Counted from the stretch's first letter, positions 52,080 through 63,199 are shown. The stretch is DNA of 64,000 nt from Henriciella marina DSM 19595 (GCF_000376805.1 NZ_AQXT01000002.1:496001-560000), one strand, 5' to 3'. Made by a program: numbers and translations. Notes: a model not told the origin generated them from the letters alone.

Positions 52080-54278
52080 ATGAGCACAACTGATACATCA
52101 CCAGCTGCGAAGGGGGGAATCCGCCCGACAAAATCCCTGATGGACAGGCCGGGGCGCTATCTCAATCGCGAGCTTTCGTGGCTCAAGTTCAATGAGCGCG
52201 TGCTGGAAGAGGCGCATAATACCTCTCATCCATTGCTGGAGCGGCTGCGCTTCCTCTCGATCTCCGCCAATAATCTCGATGAGTTTTTCATGGTTCGTTA
52301 TGCGGGCCTCCGTGAGCAGCTGCGCGCCGGCATCATGCGCATCAGTCAGGAAGGCGGGACCCCAAGCCAGCAGGTAGAGGCCATTGAGAAACAGTCAGCC
52401 AGCCTGATGGAGGACCAGCAGGCCTGCTGGCGTGAACTGCGCGGGCTGTTGGATGAGGAAAAGATCGAAGTCAAGAAGATGGCGGATCTGACCAAGACCG
52501 ACATGAACTGGCTTCGCGATCACTTCGAAAGTCATGTCTTTCCGATCCTGACGCCACAAGCGGTCGATCCAGCGCATCCATTTCCCTTCATTCCCAATCT
52601 AGGCTTCGCGGTCGCCTTCCAGCTTGTCCCGGAAAGTACGGGCGAACCGATGGTCGGCCTGGTCCCCATGCCGGCCTTTTCACCCCGCTTTATCCGGCTG
52701 CCTGATCGCAACCGCCAATCCATCCGTTTTGTCCGCCTTGAGAGCGTCATTGCGACCTTCATGGACATGCTGTTCCCGGGCTATCGGTCGCTCGGCCATT
52801 GTGTCTTCCGCATTGTTCGCGACAGCGATATCGAGATCGAGGAAGAGGCTGAAGACCTCATCCATGAATTTGAGATCCTTCTGAAACAGCGCCGCCGCGG
52901 CCGGATTGTCCGCATCCACATCGATGGCGATGCCCCCGAAGAGCTTGAACGCTTCATCACGCGCGAGATCGGGTCGGAGCCGCGCGACGTCATGATCCTG
53001 CACGGCCTGCTAGGGATGAAGAACCTGTCCGAGCTGATCATCGAAGACAGGATGGATCTTCAGTTCAAGCCCTATGAGCCGCGCTACCCTGAACGCATCC
53101 GGGAGATGGGCGGGGACTGCTTCGCCGCGATCAAGGCGAAGGACTTCGTCGTCCATCACCCTTACGAGTCCTTTGATGTGGTGATCCAGTTCATTCGTCA
53201 GGCAGCGATTGATCCGGACGTTGTGGCAATCAAGCAGACGCTTTACCGAACCACGCTCAACTCCCCCATCGTATCGGCGCTTCAGGAAGCCGCCGAGATG
53301 GGCAAGAACGTGACCGCGCTTGTTGAGATCAAGGCGCGCTTTGACGAGGAAACAAACTTGCGTCTGGCCCGTGATCTTGAGCGCGCAGGCGTTCAGGTCG
53401 TCTATGGCTTCCTTGACTACAAGACGCACGCAAAGGTCTCGCTCGTGGTGCGCCGTGAGGGCGGTAAGCTGGCCACCTACACCCATTACGGAACGGGCAA
53501 TTATCACCCCGTCACCGCCCGGATTTATACAGACCTCTCACTCTTCACGTCTGACCCGGCTCTCGGGCGCGATGCGAACAAGCTGTTCAATTACATCACC
53601 GCCTACCGCGAGCCGCCGGAGAAGGCGCCGGACTTCGAGAAGATCGCAATGTCGCCGCGCACGCTGGAGTCGCACCTCATTGAGATGATTGATGAGGAGG
53701 CGGAGAATGCGAAAGCCGGAAAGCCGAGCGGCGTATGGGCGAAGATGAATTCGCTGGTCGATGGCGACGTTATCGATGCGCTCTACCGGGCGAGCCAGGC
53801 AGGCGTACCAATCATTCTCATCGTGCGCGGGATCTGCTGCCTCAGGCCCGGCGTGGCAGGCCTCTCCGAAAACATTCAGGTCAAAAGCCTGATCGGACGC
53901 TTTCTTGAGCATTCACGTATCGTCTGTTTTGCGAACGGTGAGCATCTTCCCTCGGCGCGAGCGAAGGTCTGGATATCTTCGGCTGACTGGATGCAGCGCA
54001 ATCTGAAGCGCCGGGTTGAGGCACTGGTGCCAATTGAGAACCCGACCGTGCACCGCCAGGTCCTCAACCAGATCATGACAGCCAACCTCAACGATGATGA
54101 GCAGAGCTGGGAGATGGATGGGGATGGCAACTTCCATCGCCTGCGTCCGCCAGAACGTGGCAAGGGATTCAGTGCCCACCGCTATTTCATGGAAAACCCA
54201 TCCCTTTCGGGCCGCGGCAACGCGCTGGTGGTTTCCATCCCGCCCCGGCTCGCGCCGAAAAAGCGGGGCTCTAAATGA
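52080..54278 (+). CDS. ppk1: polyphosphate kinase 1
   Basis: Reversibly makes polyphosphate from ATP through a phospho-His intermediate. It has 732 residues. Landmarks: N-terminal YLNRELSWLKFNERVLEEA, catalytic YKTHAKVSLVVRR and the second HKD-like segment near FANGEHLPSARAKVWISSADWMQRNL. It overlaps ppx by 4 bases, and follows hdaA by 22 bases. Confidence 0.97.
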   Translation: MSTTDTSPAAKGGIRPTKSLMDRPGRYLNRELSWLKFNERVLEEAHNTSHPLLERLRFLSISANNLDEFFMVRYAGLREQLRAGIMRISQEGGTPSQQVEAIEKQSASLMEDQQACWRELRGLLDEEKIEVKKMADLTKTDMNWLRDHFESHVFPILTPQAVDPAHPFPFIPNLGFAVAFQLVPESTGEPMVGLVPMPAFSPRFIRLPDRNRQSIRFVRLESVIATFMDMLFPGYRSLGHCVFRIVRDSDIEIEEEAEDLIHEFEILLKQRRRGRIVRIHIDGDAPEELERFITREIGSEPRDVMILHGLLGMKNLSELIIEDRMDLQFKPYEPRYPERIREMGGDCFAAIKAKDFVVHHPYESFDVVIQFIRQAAIDPDVVAIKQTLYRTTLNSPIVSALQEAAEMGKNVTALVEIKARFDEETNLRLARDLERAGVQVVYGFLDYKTHAKVSLVVRREGGKLATYTHYGTGNYHPVTARIYTDLSLFTSDPALGRDANKLFNYITAYREPPEKAPDFEKIAMSPRTLESHLIEMIDEEAENAKAGKPSGVWAKMNSLVDGDVIDALYRASQAGVPIILIVRGICCLRPGVAGLSENIQVKSLIGRFLEHSRIVCFANGEHLPSARAKVWISSADWMQRNLKRRVEALVPIENPTVHRQVLNQIMTANLNDDEQSWEMDGDGNFHRLRPPERGKGFSAHRYFMENPSLSGRGNALVVSIPPRLAPKKRGSK

Positions 54279-55774
54279 GGCTCGCCCTCCAGCCTGAAAA
54301 ATCAGCCGTCGTCGATATCGGATCCAATTCCGTCCGGCTGGTCATTTATGAGGTCACCGGGGCGGCCGCGCTTCCATATTTCAATGAGAAGGTTCTTGCC
54401 GGGCTTGGTCGGGGACTGCCCGAGACGGGACGTCTGTCGCCAGAAGGCGTGACCGAAGCAATGGCTGCCATTCGGCGCTATCGTGCAATTCTCACCGGGC
54501 TGGGTGTGACGCAGGTGACAGCGGTTGCGACAGCTGCCGTGCGTGATGCAGAGGATGGGCCGGACTTTGCACGCATGGCCGCGACAGAGCTTGGCGCGCG
54601 CCTGCGTATCCTTTCTGGTGCGGAGGAGGGACGTCTGTCCTCGCTTGGCGTGCGTGTCGGCTTCGATCAGCCAGACGGCATCGTCGGCGACCTTGGCGGC
54701 TCAAGTCTTGAGTTCCAGCGGATCACGCCAGCAGGCCAAAGCGGTCAGGGCGAAACTCACAAGCTTGGCCCGTTTGCGTTGGCCCCGCTCGATAGCGCAA
54801 AGCCCGCCGACCGGCGCAAGGCAATTCGTAAGGTACTGAAATCGTCCGAGCTGCTGTCGGGTGAAACGCGCCGGCTCTATGCGGTCGGCGGATCGTGGCG
54901 CGCGCTTGCGACCGTTCATATGGATATGAAAGCCTATCCGCTCGCCATTCTGCACGGATACCGCATGAATGGTCAGGCCGTCCGCTCTGTGGTCCGCACA
55001 ATCCTCGCGACGCAGCGGGACAAGGAACTTGCCTCGCATGTTTCGGGCATTGTCGGGCGGAGGTTCGATACGATCCTGCATGCGGCGCTGGTTCTCGATG
55101 AAGTGTTCGACGCTGGCGGCTTCAAGGAGGTTTTGATCTCCGCCAATGGCCTGCGCGAAGGGGTGCTTTTCGATCACGGTGAAAAGCTGCTTTTCGAAAC
55201 CATGCGGCGGCCTTTTGGCGATTCGCTCATCGATGGCACGATCGCATTCCTTCGGCTTGAAGCCTCGCAGATGGCGTTTGGTGAGGCGCTCTATCAGTTT
55301 ATACGGCCTGTCCTGCCGCGCACGCATTCTCGCCAGCGCCTGTTCAAGGCGGCGTGCCTGATGGCCGATTGCGGCGGGCGCTTCCATCCCGATCACCGCG
55401 CCGACATGGCCTACTACCTCATCCTCCGGTCACCGATTCGTGGCATCACACATGATGAGCGTGTCCTGCTCGCCCATGCGACCGGGGCCCGGTACACACA
55501 CAAATTCCAGCGGCCCAAGCCTTTCACGCGTCTTGGTCTGGATTCTGACGATCAGCTTGCGCGCGTCATGGGCGCGGCGATGCGGCTCGGCGCGGTCTAT
55601 TCGGGGCGCTCGGCGCCGCTTCTTAAACAGGTCCGGCTACGGATGTCGAAGTCGAAACTGATCCTGGATGTGCAGCCTGGCTGCGAGGATATGGTGTCGG
55701 CCACGGTGAAGAAGCGGTTCGAGCAACTCGCCACCTTTCTCGACATGGATTCGCAGATCTCGACCGCCGACTAG
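54275..55774 (+). CDS. ppx: exopolyphosphatase / Ppx-GppA family phosphatase
   Basis: Hydrolyses polyphosphate or pppGpp. It has 499 residues with the ASKHA-fold motifs VVDIGSNSVRLVIYE, IVGDLGGSSLEFQ and AVGGSWRALA. The C-terminal helical part (about 315-499) is HD-like, as in family members. It overlaps ppk1, the classical ppk-ppx pair. The split between exopolyphosphatase and GppA activity cannot be read here. Confidence 0.93.
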   Translation: MRLALQPEKSAVVDIGSNSVRLVIYEVTGAAALPYFNEKVLAGLGRGLPETGRLSPEGVTEAMAAIRRYRAILTGLGVTQVTAVATAAVRDAEDGPDFARMAATELGARLRILSGAEEGRLSSLGVRVGFDQPDGIVGDLGGSSLEFQRITPAGQSGQGETHKLGPFALAPLDSAKPADRRKAIRKVLKSSELLSGETRRLYAVGGSWRALATVHMDMKAYPLAILHGYRMNGQAVRSVVRTILATQRDKELASHVSGIVGRRFDTILHAALVLDEVFDAGGFKEVLISANGLREGVLFDHGEKLLFETMRRPFGDSLIDGTIAFLRLEASQMAFGEALYQFIRPVLPRTHSRQRLFKAACLMADCGGRFHPDHRADMAYYLILRSPIRGITHDERVLLAHATGARYTHKFQRPKPFTRLGLDSDDQLARVMGAAMRLGAVYSGRSAPLLKQVRLRMSKSKLILDVQPGCEDMVSATVKKRFEQLATFLDMDSQISTAD

Positions 55775-55790
55775 CTTTGCTCGGCCGAAA

Positions 55791-56963
55791 TCAGACTTTT
55801 GGTTCGAACAGGCGAACCTGACTGTTCTCGAACGACAGGGCGAGCTTGCCTGTCAGGAGCGCGCGCGCCTTCTGACCGAAGACCTCATATCGCCAGCCAT
55901 TCAGCGCTGGGATGTCATCATCGGTCTCGCCGCGCGCAATGCGCTCGATATCCGCCGCGTTAGCGATCAGGCGCGGGACCACATCGACATCTTCGCTGAC
56001 ATATTTCAGCAGCACCTTCAGCATCTCTGGCGCACCAGCTGGTGTCTGCGCGTTCTGCTTACGCTTGGGAGGCGGCGGCGCGTACTTGTCCGGATCGGCC
56101 AGCGCCGTCTCCACCGTTTGCATCAAGCCATTCGCATTGCGTGACCGGATGAAGCCTTTTGGCACCGCGCGCAGCCTGTCGAAATGGTCTTCGTTGCGGG
56201 GCTTCTGGTCGGCGATTTCCTGGATGGCGTCATCCTTGAGGATTCGGCGCCGTGGGCGATCAAGCGCCTGCGCCTGTCTCTCGCGCCATTCGGCAACCGA
56301 CGCAAAGACAGCCAGATAGTCCTTGTGGGTCTTGCGTATCTTCAGGCGTTGCCAGGCATTTTTTGGATCGGTGTCGTACAGTGCAGGATCAGACAGGGCC
56401 TCCATCTCTTCGGAAACCCAGGCGAAACGCCCGCGCTTTTCCAGCTCATCACGCATCCAGAGATAGGCGTCACGAAGATGGGTCACGTCGCCAAGTGCAT
56501 AGTCCAGCTGCTTGTCTGACAATGGGCGGCGCTTCCAGTCCGTGAACTGGCTCGACTTGTCGATATGCTGGTTGAGGACACGCTGGATGAGATTGTCATA
56601 GGAAATTGAGTCGCCAAGCCCGAGCGCCATCGCCGCAATCTGCGTGTCAAAGACAGGCGCAGGCGGGGTGCCGATAAGCTTGTTGAATATTTCCATGTCC
56701 TGACGCGCGGCATGAAAAACCTTCACGCGCGAGGTATCAGCCAGGAGATCGAGAAACGGTTGAAGGTCGATGCCGTCGGCCTTCGGGTCAACCACGCCTT
56801 CAATGCCGGGTGCCGATGCCTGTATCAGGCAAAGCTCCGGCCAGAAGGTCGTTTCGCGATGGAATTCGGTATCAACACAGATGAAATCGCTCACCGAAAG
56901 CGAATCGCAGAACTTTTGCAGCTCTTCCTGCTGTGTAATCGGCGTCAGCGTCTTGTCAGTCAT
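55791..56963 (-). CDS. rnd: ribonuclease D
   Basis: 3'-5' exonuclease for tRNA maturation. It has 390 residues. The DEDD site is complete: [22 protein letters not shown] and [13 protein letters not shown] domains follow (about 205-380). The frame opens to 57017, but the ATG at 56963 ([11 protein letters not shown]) is the standard start. It is divergent from aspS and converges with ppx (16 bases). Confidence 0.95.
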   Translation of the reverse strand: MTDKTLTPITQQEELQKFCDSLSVSDFICVDTEFHRETTFWPELCLIQASAPGIEGVVDPKADGIDLQPFLDLLADTSRVKVFHAARQDMEIFNKLIGTPPAPVFDTQIAAMALGLGDSISYDNLIQRVLNQHIDKSSQFTDWKRRPLSDKQLDYALGDVTHLRDAYLWMRDELEKRGRFAWVSEEMEALSDPALYDTDPKNAWQRLKIRKTHKDYLAVFASVAEWRERQAQALDRPRRRILKDDAIQEIADQKPRNEDHFDRLRAVPKGFIRSRNANGLMQTVETALADPDKYAPPPPKRKQNAQTPAGAPEMLKVLLKYVSEDVDVVPRLIANAADIERIARGETDDDIPALNGWRYEVFGQKARALLTGKLALSFENSQVRLFEPKV

Positions 56964-57058
56964 GGCGCGCACGCGTATCGCATCCGCACAACATTGGCGA
57001 GAGGAAGGTTCACACAATTCCTCCTCATCGCGCGGACCTGAACCATCGGAGCGAGAGA

Positions 57059-58894
57059 ATGCACGCTTACCGCACCCATACCTGCGGCGAACTCACCAAG
57101 TCTGATGTGGGCGCCACGGTAAAACTCTCTGGATGGCTACATCGGCGCCGCGATCATGGCGGCGTGATGTTCATCGACCTGCGCGACCATTATGGTCTCA
57201 CCCAGTGTGTCTTCAATCCGGGCACGCCTGATTTCGAAACGGTAGAGTATCTGCGCGCTGAAAGCGTCCTCACCATCGAAGGCCGTGTCGTTGCACGCGA
57301 TGAGGCGCTGGTGAACGCCAATCTCGATACCGGCGCAATCGAAGTGGTCGTCGACAAGGCCGAGATTCTCTCGCGTGCCGACGAGCTGCCGCTGCCTGTC
57401 TTCGGGGAGCCTGACTATCCTGAAGATATCCGCCTGCGTCACCGCTATCTCGACCTTCGCCGGGAAACGCTTCACGCGAACATGAAGCTGCGCAGCGATG
57501 TCATCACCTCGCTTCGCCAGCGTATGGTGGCCCAAGGCTTTACTGAGTATCAGACCCCGATCCTGACGGCTTCCTCGCCCGAAGGCGCGCGCGACTTCCT
57601 CGTGCCGTCGCGTCTGCATCCTGGTGAGTTCTATGCCCTGCCGCAGGCCCCGCAGCAGTTCAAACAGCTGCTCATGGTGTCCGGCTTTGACCGCTATTTC
57701 CAGATTGCGCCGTGTTTCCGCGATGAAGACGCCCGCGCCGATCGCTCGCCTGGCGAATTCTACCAGCTTGATATCGAAATGAGCTTCGTCGAGCAGGAAG
57801 ACGTGTTTAGCGCGATCGAACCCGTCATGCGCGGCGTGTTCGAAGAGTTCGCTGACTGGCAGGATAAGGGCCGCACCATGCCGGATGGGCCGTTCCCGCG
57901 TATTCCATATGCCGAGGCGATGGAGAAGTATGGGTCCGACAAGCCGGATCTGCGCAACCCGATCGAACTGGCCGATGTCACCGATTTCTTTGCTGATGAC
58001 AGCAAGACCGGCTTTTCCATCTTCGCCAAGATCATTGGCGGCGGTGGCAAGGTTATTGCCATTCCGGCGCCCAAGGCAGCTGAGCAGAAGTCCCGCAAGT
58101 TCTTCGACGACCTCGACAAGTGGGCGAAGAAGGAAATGCAGGCACCTGGCCTTGGCTATGCACGCCTTAAGGAGGCTGATGGAGGGGGTGTCGACAGCCA
58201 GGACCCTGTGCTGAAGAACTTCGACCCCGATCACCTGAAGGCCTTTCTCGAAAAGCTGGGGCTCGGCGCCGGCGACGGCATCTTCTTCTCTGCGGGCAAG
58301 CATGAGGCCGCATACAAGCTGGCCGGCGCAGCGCGCACCAAGGTCGGCGAAGATCTCGATCTGATTGAAACCGGCATCTTCAAATTCTGCTGGATCGTCG
58401 ACTTCCCGATGTATGAGTGGGACGAAGACAACAAGAAGATCGATTTCTCTCACAACCCGTTCTCGATGCCGCAGGGCGGAATGGAAGCGCTGGAGCAGGC
58501 CGACACGGTCGAGAAGCAGCTGGCGCTCAAGGCATTCCAGTACGATATCGTCTGCAATGGCGTCGAGCTATCGTCCGGCGCGATTCGGAACCACCGCCCG
58601 GACATCATGCTGACGGCGTTCGCGCTCGCCGGTTACGGGGCCGATGTCGTCGAGGAAGAGTTTGGCGGCATGTTGAACGCGTTCCGCTTTGGCGCGCCGC
58701 CGCATGGCGGGATTGCGCCGGGTGTGGACCGGATCGTCATGCTTCTGGCAGAGGTCGACAATCTGCGCGATGTGACGCTGTTCCCGATGAACCAGCAGGC
58801 GCGCGACCTCATGATGCAGGCGCCATCACCCGTTGACGACAAGCAGCTGCGTGAACTTCACATCCGTCTGGCGCCTCAGGCGAAGAAGGACTGA
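57059..58894 (+). CDS. aspS: aspartyl-tRNA synthetase (bacterial type)
   Basis: Charges tRNA(Asp), and perhaps tRNA(Asn) where GatCAB amidates it. It has 611 residues: an N-terminal OB fold (1-105), class II motif 2 around [24 protein letters not shown], a GAD-type insertion (about 290-420), and motif 3 [14 protein letters not shown]. The start is the ATG at 57059. As no asnS is in this window, a non-discriminating role is possible but not shown. Confidence 0.96.
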   Translation: MHAYRTHTCGELTKSDVGATVKLSGWLHRRRDHGGVMFIDLRDHYGLTQCVFNPGTPDFETVEYLRAESVLTIEGRVVARDEALVNANLDTGAIEVVVDKAEILSRADELPLPVFGEPDYPEDIRLRHRYLDLRRETLHANMKLRSDVITSLRQRMVAQGFTEYQTPILTASSPEGARDFLVPSRLHPGEFYALPQAPQQFKQLLMVSGFDRYFQIAPCFRDEDARADRSPGEFYQLDIEMSFVEQEDVFSAIEPVMRGVFEEFADWQDKGRTMPDGPFPRIPYAEAMEKYGSDKPDLRNPIELADVTDFFADDSKTGFSIFAKIIGGGGKVIAIPAPKAAEQKSRKFFDDLDKWAKKEMQAPGLGYARLKEADGGGVDSQDPVLKNFDPDHLKAFLEKLGLGAGDGIFFSAGKHEAAYKLAGAARTKVGEDLDLIETGIFKFCWIVDFPMYEWDEDNKKIDFSHNPFSMPQGGMEALEQADTVEKQLALKAFQYDIVCNGVELSSGAIRNHRPDIMLTAFALAGYGADVVEEEFGGMLNAFRFGAPPHGGIAPGVDRIVMLLAEVDNLRDVTLFPMNQQARDLMMQAPSPVDDKQLRELHIRLAPQAKKD

Positions 58895-58927
58895 TGCGGC
58901 AAAGGCTTACCTGATTTCTGAATGAAG

Positions 58928-58958
58928 ACGCCCCCGCTTGCCGGGGGCGTTTTTATTT
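58928..58958 (+). terminator. rho-independent terminator after aspS
   Basis: A 9-bp perfect GC-rich stem (ACGCCCCCG at 58928-58936 with CGGGGGCGT at 58942-58950), a 5-base loop and a T run (58950-58954). It overlaps the stop codon of the minus-strand pentapeptide gene at 58953. Confidence 0.85.
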
Positions 58959-59735
58959 GTTGGCTGTCTGTATAAGCCCGCCGCGCAGTTCATCAGAGCG
59001 GGGCAGCTGGACCGCTTGGCAGGCAATCAGCGAAATACCTGCTGGTACGTTGGTATTCTCGCCTGCGCAGCTGCCATCGAAAATCGTCTGCTCCAGCCCG
59101 GCTGTGCCTTCGAAGCTGACATTGACGAGCCTCGTATTGGTCAGCCGTGCGTTCTGGAGGTCCGCGCCTGCGAAAGAAGTGCCGTTCAGGACCGCATTGT
59201 TGAATTGGGCATCACGAAGCGAAGCCCCGATAAAAGTCGCGTCCGTAAGGTTCGCCCCGGAAAAATCTGCCCCGGATGCATGAGCCTGCGCAAAATTAGC
59301 GCCCGTTGCTGTCGCCGCGCCGAAGTGCGCGCCGGTGAGATGGGTACTGGAAAGATTTGCCCCGGAGAGATCGACCTTCAGCAGGCTTGCCCGCTCAAAA
59401 CGCGAGCTGTCGAATTGCCCGTCGATGAGCTTGGACCCATCAAGCGTGGCCCGCCGGAAATCCGTGCCGCTGGCAACCACGCCGGTCAGATTGACGTTGA
59501 GGGCCCGCGTGCCGCGCAGGAATGCACCCGAGAGATTGGCGCCTGGATAGTTTGCCGCAGAGATGTCGCCGCCCGACATGTTGCGGCCGCGCAGGTCACA
59601 GCTGACGCAGGAGCCGCCATAGGACGGCGCCCAGGCAACACGTGTAGACTTGGATTGTGCGCTGGCCTGTCCGGCCATCAGGATCGCTGAACCGGTAAAT
59701 GCCAGAAGAACAGATGCGCGGCGTACGTTAAGCAT
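58953..59735 (-). CDS. exported pentapeptide-repeat protein, copy 1
   Basis: A 260-residue protein with a signal peptide (about 1-26, ending GQASAQ). The mature part is built of A(D/N)LxG-type pentapeptide repeats from about 45 to 215, a right-handed beta helix, flanked by a CxxC (SCVSCDLRG) and a C-terminal Cys pair (SCAGEN...IACQ). The binding partner is unknown. It shares layout with the next gene. It ends inside the aspS terminator stem. Confidence 0.82.
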   Translation of the reverse strand: MLNVRRASVLLAFTGSAILMAGQASAQSKSTRVAWAPSYGGSCVSCDLRGRNMSGGDISAANYPGANLSGAFLRGTRALNVNLTGVVASGTDFRRATLDGSKLIDGQFDSSRFERASLLKVDLSGANLSSTHLTGAHFGAATATGANFAQAHASGADFSGANLTDATFIGASLRDAQFNNAVLNGTSFAGADLQNARLTNTRLVNVSFEGTAGLEQTIFDGSCAGENTNVPAGISLIACQAVQLPRSDELRGGLIQTANK

Positions 59736-59816
59736 GCGCTACGTTTACGGGCTGCAGGCGCCGGTTTGAACTGAATTCCCGGTAATAACTGCAATGAACC
59801 TGCAATGTGTGGCCTG

Positions 59817-60305
59817 CTAGCCGCACCGTGGCACCCTCAGCCCGTCCGGCAGCCGTGTCGCCCGGTCGCCGCAAGCGCGATCCAGTTGACCCTGCGTCAG
59901 GCCGCGCGCGAGGTGCAGATCAGCGCCGGAGAGGTTGGCGCCGGAGAGGTTTGCGCCCGAGAAATTCGAGGACCCGAAATAACCGCCGACCAGCGTTGCA
60001 TTCTCGAAATTGGCGTTCGAGAAATTGGAAGCGTTGAACCGCACGCCAAACAGGTTGGCGACCGACAGATTGGCACCGCTCAAATTCCAGTCATCGAATG
60101 TGCCAAGCTGCATATCGCTCTGGCGAAGGCGCGCGCCGGATACGTTGATATTGGAGGCGTCGTAATAGGCAAGATCTGCCTGAAAGAGGTTGCAGCCCGG
60201 GCAAGACTGTCCGTTGCGAACCTTGGCGATCTCGCCTGCATTCTGCGCCGCAGCGGGAAGCGCAAGCACGGCAAGGGCAGCGGCAAAGAAAAATTGTTTC
60301 AGCAT
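59817..60305 (-). CDS. exported pentapeptide-repeat protein, copy 2
   Basis: A 162-residue paralogue of copy 1. The signal peptide (about 1-20, ending PAAAQ) is followed by SCPGCNLFQADL, pentapeptide repeats (about 40-130), and a C-terminal CGDRATRLPDGL...RC pair. The frame opens to 60353, but the ATG at 60305 starts the signal peptide with AGGTG upstream. Both copies share the CxxC then repeats then Cys-pair plan. Function unknown. Confidence 0.82.
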   Translation of the reverse strand: MLKQFFFAAALAVLALPAAAQNAGEIAKVRNGQSCPGCNLFQADLAYYDASNINVSGARLRQSDMQLGTFDDWNLSGANLSVANLFGVRFNASNFSNANFENATLVGGYFGSSNFSGANLSGANLSGADLHLARGLTQGQLDRACGDRATRLPDGLRVPRCG

Positions 60306-60374
60306 GGCACACCTGTAGGGGCTGAGAGTGGGATCACAGCATGTGCCACGCAATCGCGCTGCCAGATTCCCCGC

Positions 60375-62645
60375 TCAGTTGAATCCGGACTCAGACCGCG
60401 TCGGTTCATTACAGGTTGCGCAATGAGCCACTCTTTCGTCGCCGGTGGCCATCAAGGTAAAGCTCGAACAGTGCGGGCAGGGGTCGCTCAAATAGTCCTC
60501 AGCGTCATCCTTTGCGGCAGCCCCTGCATTGGCTGAGGCGGCCTCGTCACGTTCGGCGCGTTTGCGCTCCAGAATGACGATGTTGTCTGGCAGCTGACCT
60601 CGGGAGAAGCCGCGAGAAATGAACTGCACCGCCTCATCGGGAAGCGGCTGCGGCGCCTCTCGCGTGCCATCCTTGAGACCGCGGCCCAGACCGTCATGGC
60701 TGACATCGTCGCCAAGTTCAGCGAGGTCGTCACGGCGAAGATAGGAGATGGCCAGCTCACGGAAGATATAGTCGAGGATCGAGGTTGCCTTGGTGATCCT
60801 GTCATTGCCGGTCACTTCGCCGGCTGGTTCAAACCGGGTGAAAACAAACGCATCGACATATTCGTCCAGCGGCACGCCATATTGCAGGCCGAGAGACACC
60901 GCGATGGCAAAATTGTTCATCATTGAACGGAAAGCGGCACCTTCCTTGTGCATGTCAATGAAGATCTCACCGAGTGCGCCATCGTCGAACTCCCCGGTAT
61001 GGAGGTAGACCTTGTGGCCGCCGACCGTGGACTTCTGGATATAGCCCTTACGCCGGTCGGGCAGGCGCGTGCGCCGGGCACCGTCGCCAACAATTGTGCG
61101 TTCAGGTGCGGACAGAGGCATCGTGCGAGCCTCTTCTGCACGGAGATCCTCAGCAAGGTCCATGATGGCATTCAGCCGGTCCGATGCTTGGCCCTCTTCG
61201 GGCCGGGGCAGGGCGCGCAGATAAAGTGATACGCCTGCATCGAGCGCGGCGAGGTATTTCGTCTCATCGCCCCAGTCGCTGGCATCCACGCAAAGCGCTG
61301 TGCCGTCCGAAACAAGCGTCTCTGCAACGGCAAGCGCAAAGTCTGCTGCATCGGGCAGGATGATGCCCTGGTCCTTGAAGAAGGCCTGCGCGATCGCCTC
61401 TGACGCGTTGCTGACGGCGTTTTCTGCGGCTGCAATCTGGTCGGCGGAGAAGCCGATCATCTGGAGCAGAGGGCGCCCATCTGTGTCGAAGGCTTCCGGC
61501 TGAAGCTTCAGTTCGGAAGAAATCACATCGTCACCAAGAACCCAGCGGGAAAAGGCCGCGCCAAGCGGCAGGCCTTCCCGCAATGCGTTTCGGGCCCGCA
61601 CGATCGCTTCATCTGAAAAGCCACGCACCCGCAGTGCCTTGCTGTTGATGCCGTCGAGCTGATCGAGATTGCAGCCAGCTTCCAACGCCGCGCGGAAGGC
61701 ATCTGCCACTGCGTCGCCTTTTCTGGCGAGCGCGATGGCCGCAACTGATGCAGGCGCCGGCGTTCCATCGTCAGTGACCGCGGTCAGCGCGATCTCGCCG
61801 CAGATGCTGTCGCTCGCTGGCAAGAAGCTCTCGTCAGTCATGCGCAACGGCATCGCTGAAAGGGTGAGACCTTTGATCGGATCGAACGCTATTGCGCTTG
61901 TGTGAAGTTCGGCCGCTGCCGCATCTGAGATCGGGTCACCCGTCCGAAGGCAGCTTATTGCTTCGCCAAGCGCCCGACCCTTCGCCGCGAAGCTGGCCTC
62001 ATCAGATGCGCCGAGGGCCAGGGAGGCGGCAGCCACCCCATGAACCAGAAGGGTGAGTTCGCCGTCGTCCTGCGCCTTCACAAGCGCGCTGAGCGTGTCG
62101 TGCAGCAGGGCTAGTTCGACCCCTTCAACCGAGACGAAGGCCGAAACATCGAGGGCGCAGGCCGGAGATGTTGCGGCCAATTGTTGCCCGGTCCAGACGG
62201 TAAGGCTGACGCCCTCCTTCAGCGCATGCGCCGCCATCAGCGGCGTTGAGCGGTACTGAGCGGCTGTCAGTGGCAGTGGCGGCTGATCGTCATCCGCCAT
62301 CGCGCTGGACCGCAACCAGCGCTCCAGTCCTGGAAACCCTTCCTCATGGGTCAGGCCTGCCTCGATCATCTGCGCAGGCAGTCCGGCATTCAGTGCCTCT
62401 GCTAGCTCTGCATTAAGCGGCGCAGTTCCCAGCTGTTCAACAAGGTCTGCGAGGCCAAGCCGCGTCGTCTTTTCCAGCTGGTCATTGGTGCGCGCGTCGA
62501 TTGCCGCCCGGATCGCTTCTTCACCGTCCGCGGCAAATGGACTTTCCGATACGAGCGCCAGATCTTTCAACGGGAGGATAGGGCTGATCCTGCCCGCATC
62601 CTCTGCAGCCTTGATGAGCCCATCTGGTGACTGTTTCCGGCCCAT
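60375..62645 (-). CDS. NrdJ-derived TSCPD-domain protein without the catalytic core
   Basis: A 756-residue protein. Residues 531-660 ([55 protein letters not shown]) match the C-terminal TSCPD region of class II ribonucleotide reductase (NrdJ). A zinc ribbon follows (Cys723, 726, 742, 745). Residues about 315-500 weakly resemble the NrdJ segment before it ([32 protein letters not shown]). The radical-generating and Cys-bearing catalytic core is not recognisable, and the first 300 residues are unassigned. It is probably not a reductase. It is divergent from the NDUFA12 gene. Confidence 0.75.
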   Translation of the reverse strand: MGRKQSPDGLIKAAEDAGRISPILPLKDLALVSESPFAADGEEAIRAAIDARTNDQLEKTTRLGLADLVEQLGTAPLNAELAEALNAGLPAQMIEAGLTHEEGFPGLERWLRSSAMADDDQPPLPLTAAQYRSTPLMAAHALKEGVSLTVWTGQQLAATSPACALDVSAFVSVEGVELALLHDTLSALVKAQDDGELTLLVHGVAAASLALGASDEASFAAKGRALGEAISCLRTGDPISDAAAAELHTSAIAFDPIKGLTLSAMPLRMTDESFLPASDSICGEIALTAVTDDGTPAPASVAAIALARKGDAVADAFRAALEAGCNLDQLDGINSKALRVRGFSDEAIVRARNALREGLPLGAAFSRWVLGDDVISSELKLQPEAFDTDGRPLLQMIGFSADQIAAAENAVSNASEAIAQAFFKDQGIILPDAADFALAVAETLVSDGTALCVDASDWGDETKYLAALDAGVSLYLRALPRPEEGQASDRLNAIMDLAEDLRAEEARTMPLSAPERTIVGDGARRTRLPDRRKGYIQKSTVGGHKVYLHTGEFDDGALGEIFIDMHKEGAAFRSMMNNFAIAVSLGLQYGVPLDEYVDAFVFTRFEPAGEVTGNDRITKATSILDYIFRELAISYLRRDDLAELGDDVSHDGLGRGLKDGTREAPQPLPDEAVQFISRGFSRGQLPDNIVILERKRAERDEAASANAGAAAKDDAEDYLSDPCPHCSSFTLMATGDERVAHCATCNEPTRSESGFN

Positions 62646-62809
62646 ATCATCATCCTCTTACGGCAGCGCGGGCTGCGCCTGCCTCACCTCAACTGATGAT
62701 GCGGGAGGCTTGACGGCCCGTCATAAGTATTGTGAGCCGATCCATAACTGGATTCGCGGCATGACCTGCTCCATATTCCAGTTTGCGCACAGAAGTTCGG
62801 GAACGCGAC

Positions 62810-63199
62810 ATGCTGAGACTCTTTACCTGGTGGAATGGCGTCACGCTTGGCGGCCTGTTTGATATCAAGCGCCGTAGCAACCTCGTCGGCACCGACGACT
62901 ACGGCAACAAGTACTATGAGGACCGCAACGTCTCCATAGAACGCAGAAACCGCCGCTACGTTATTTATGACGGCTATGCTGAGCCGTCGAAAGTGCCTGC
63001 CGAATGGCATGGGTGGCTGCACCACACGCTGGAAGAGCCGCCGACGCTAAAGCCATTTAATCGCCGCGCCTGGGAAAAAGACCATAAGCCCAACATGACA
63101 GGCACCCTGTTTGCCTATCGTCCTGAAGGCTCCCTCAAGGAGCCTGGCAAACGCCAGTCTGCTGACTCCGACTACGAGGCATGGACACCAGATGCGTGA
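62810..63199 (+). CDS. NDUFA12-like NADH dehydrogenase accessory protein
   Basis: Accessory subunit of alphaproteobacterial and mitochondrial complex I (B17.2 family), 129 residues. Landmarks are FTWWNGVTLGGLFDIKRR, YGNKYYEDR, RRYVIYDG and PAEWHGWLHH. The ATG at 62810 starts MLRLFTWWNG; the frame opens at 62783. It overlaps mlaD by 8 bases. The family is specific to Alphaproteobacteria and eukaryotes. Confidence 0.92.
   Translation: MLRLFTWWNGVTLGGLFDIKRRSNLVGTDDYGNKYYEDRNVSIERRNRRYVIYDGYAEPSKVPAEWHGWLHHTLEEPPTLKPFNRRAWEKDHKPNMTGTLFAYRPEGSLKEPGKRQSADSDYEAWTPDA

Noticed and set aside
57137-58453. A minus-strand frame of 438 residues inside aspS
   Set aside because: It is antisense to the intact aspartyl-tRNA synthetase gene and lacks conserved motifs.
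59780-59816. A direct repeat CTGCAATG twice between the two pentapeptide genes
   Set aside because: Two short copies with a 3-base gap are not enough to claim an operator.
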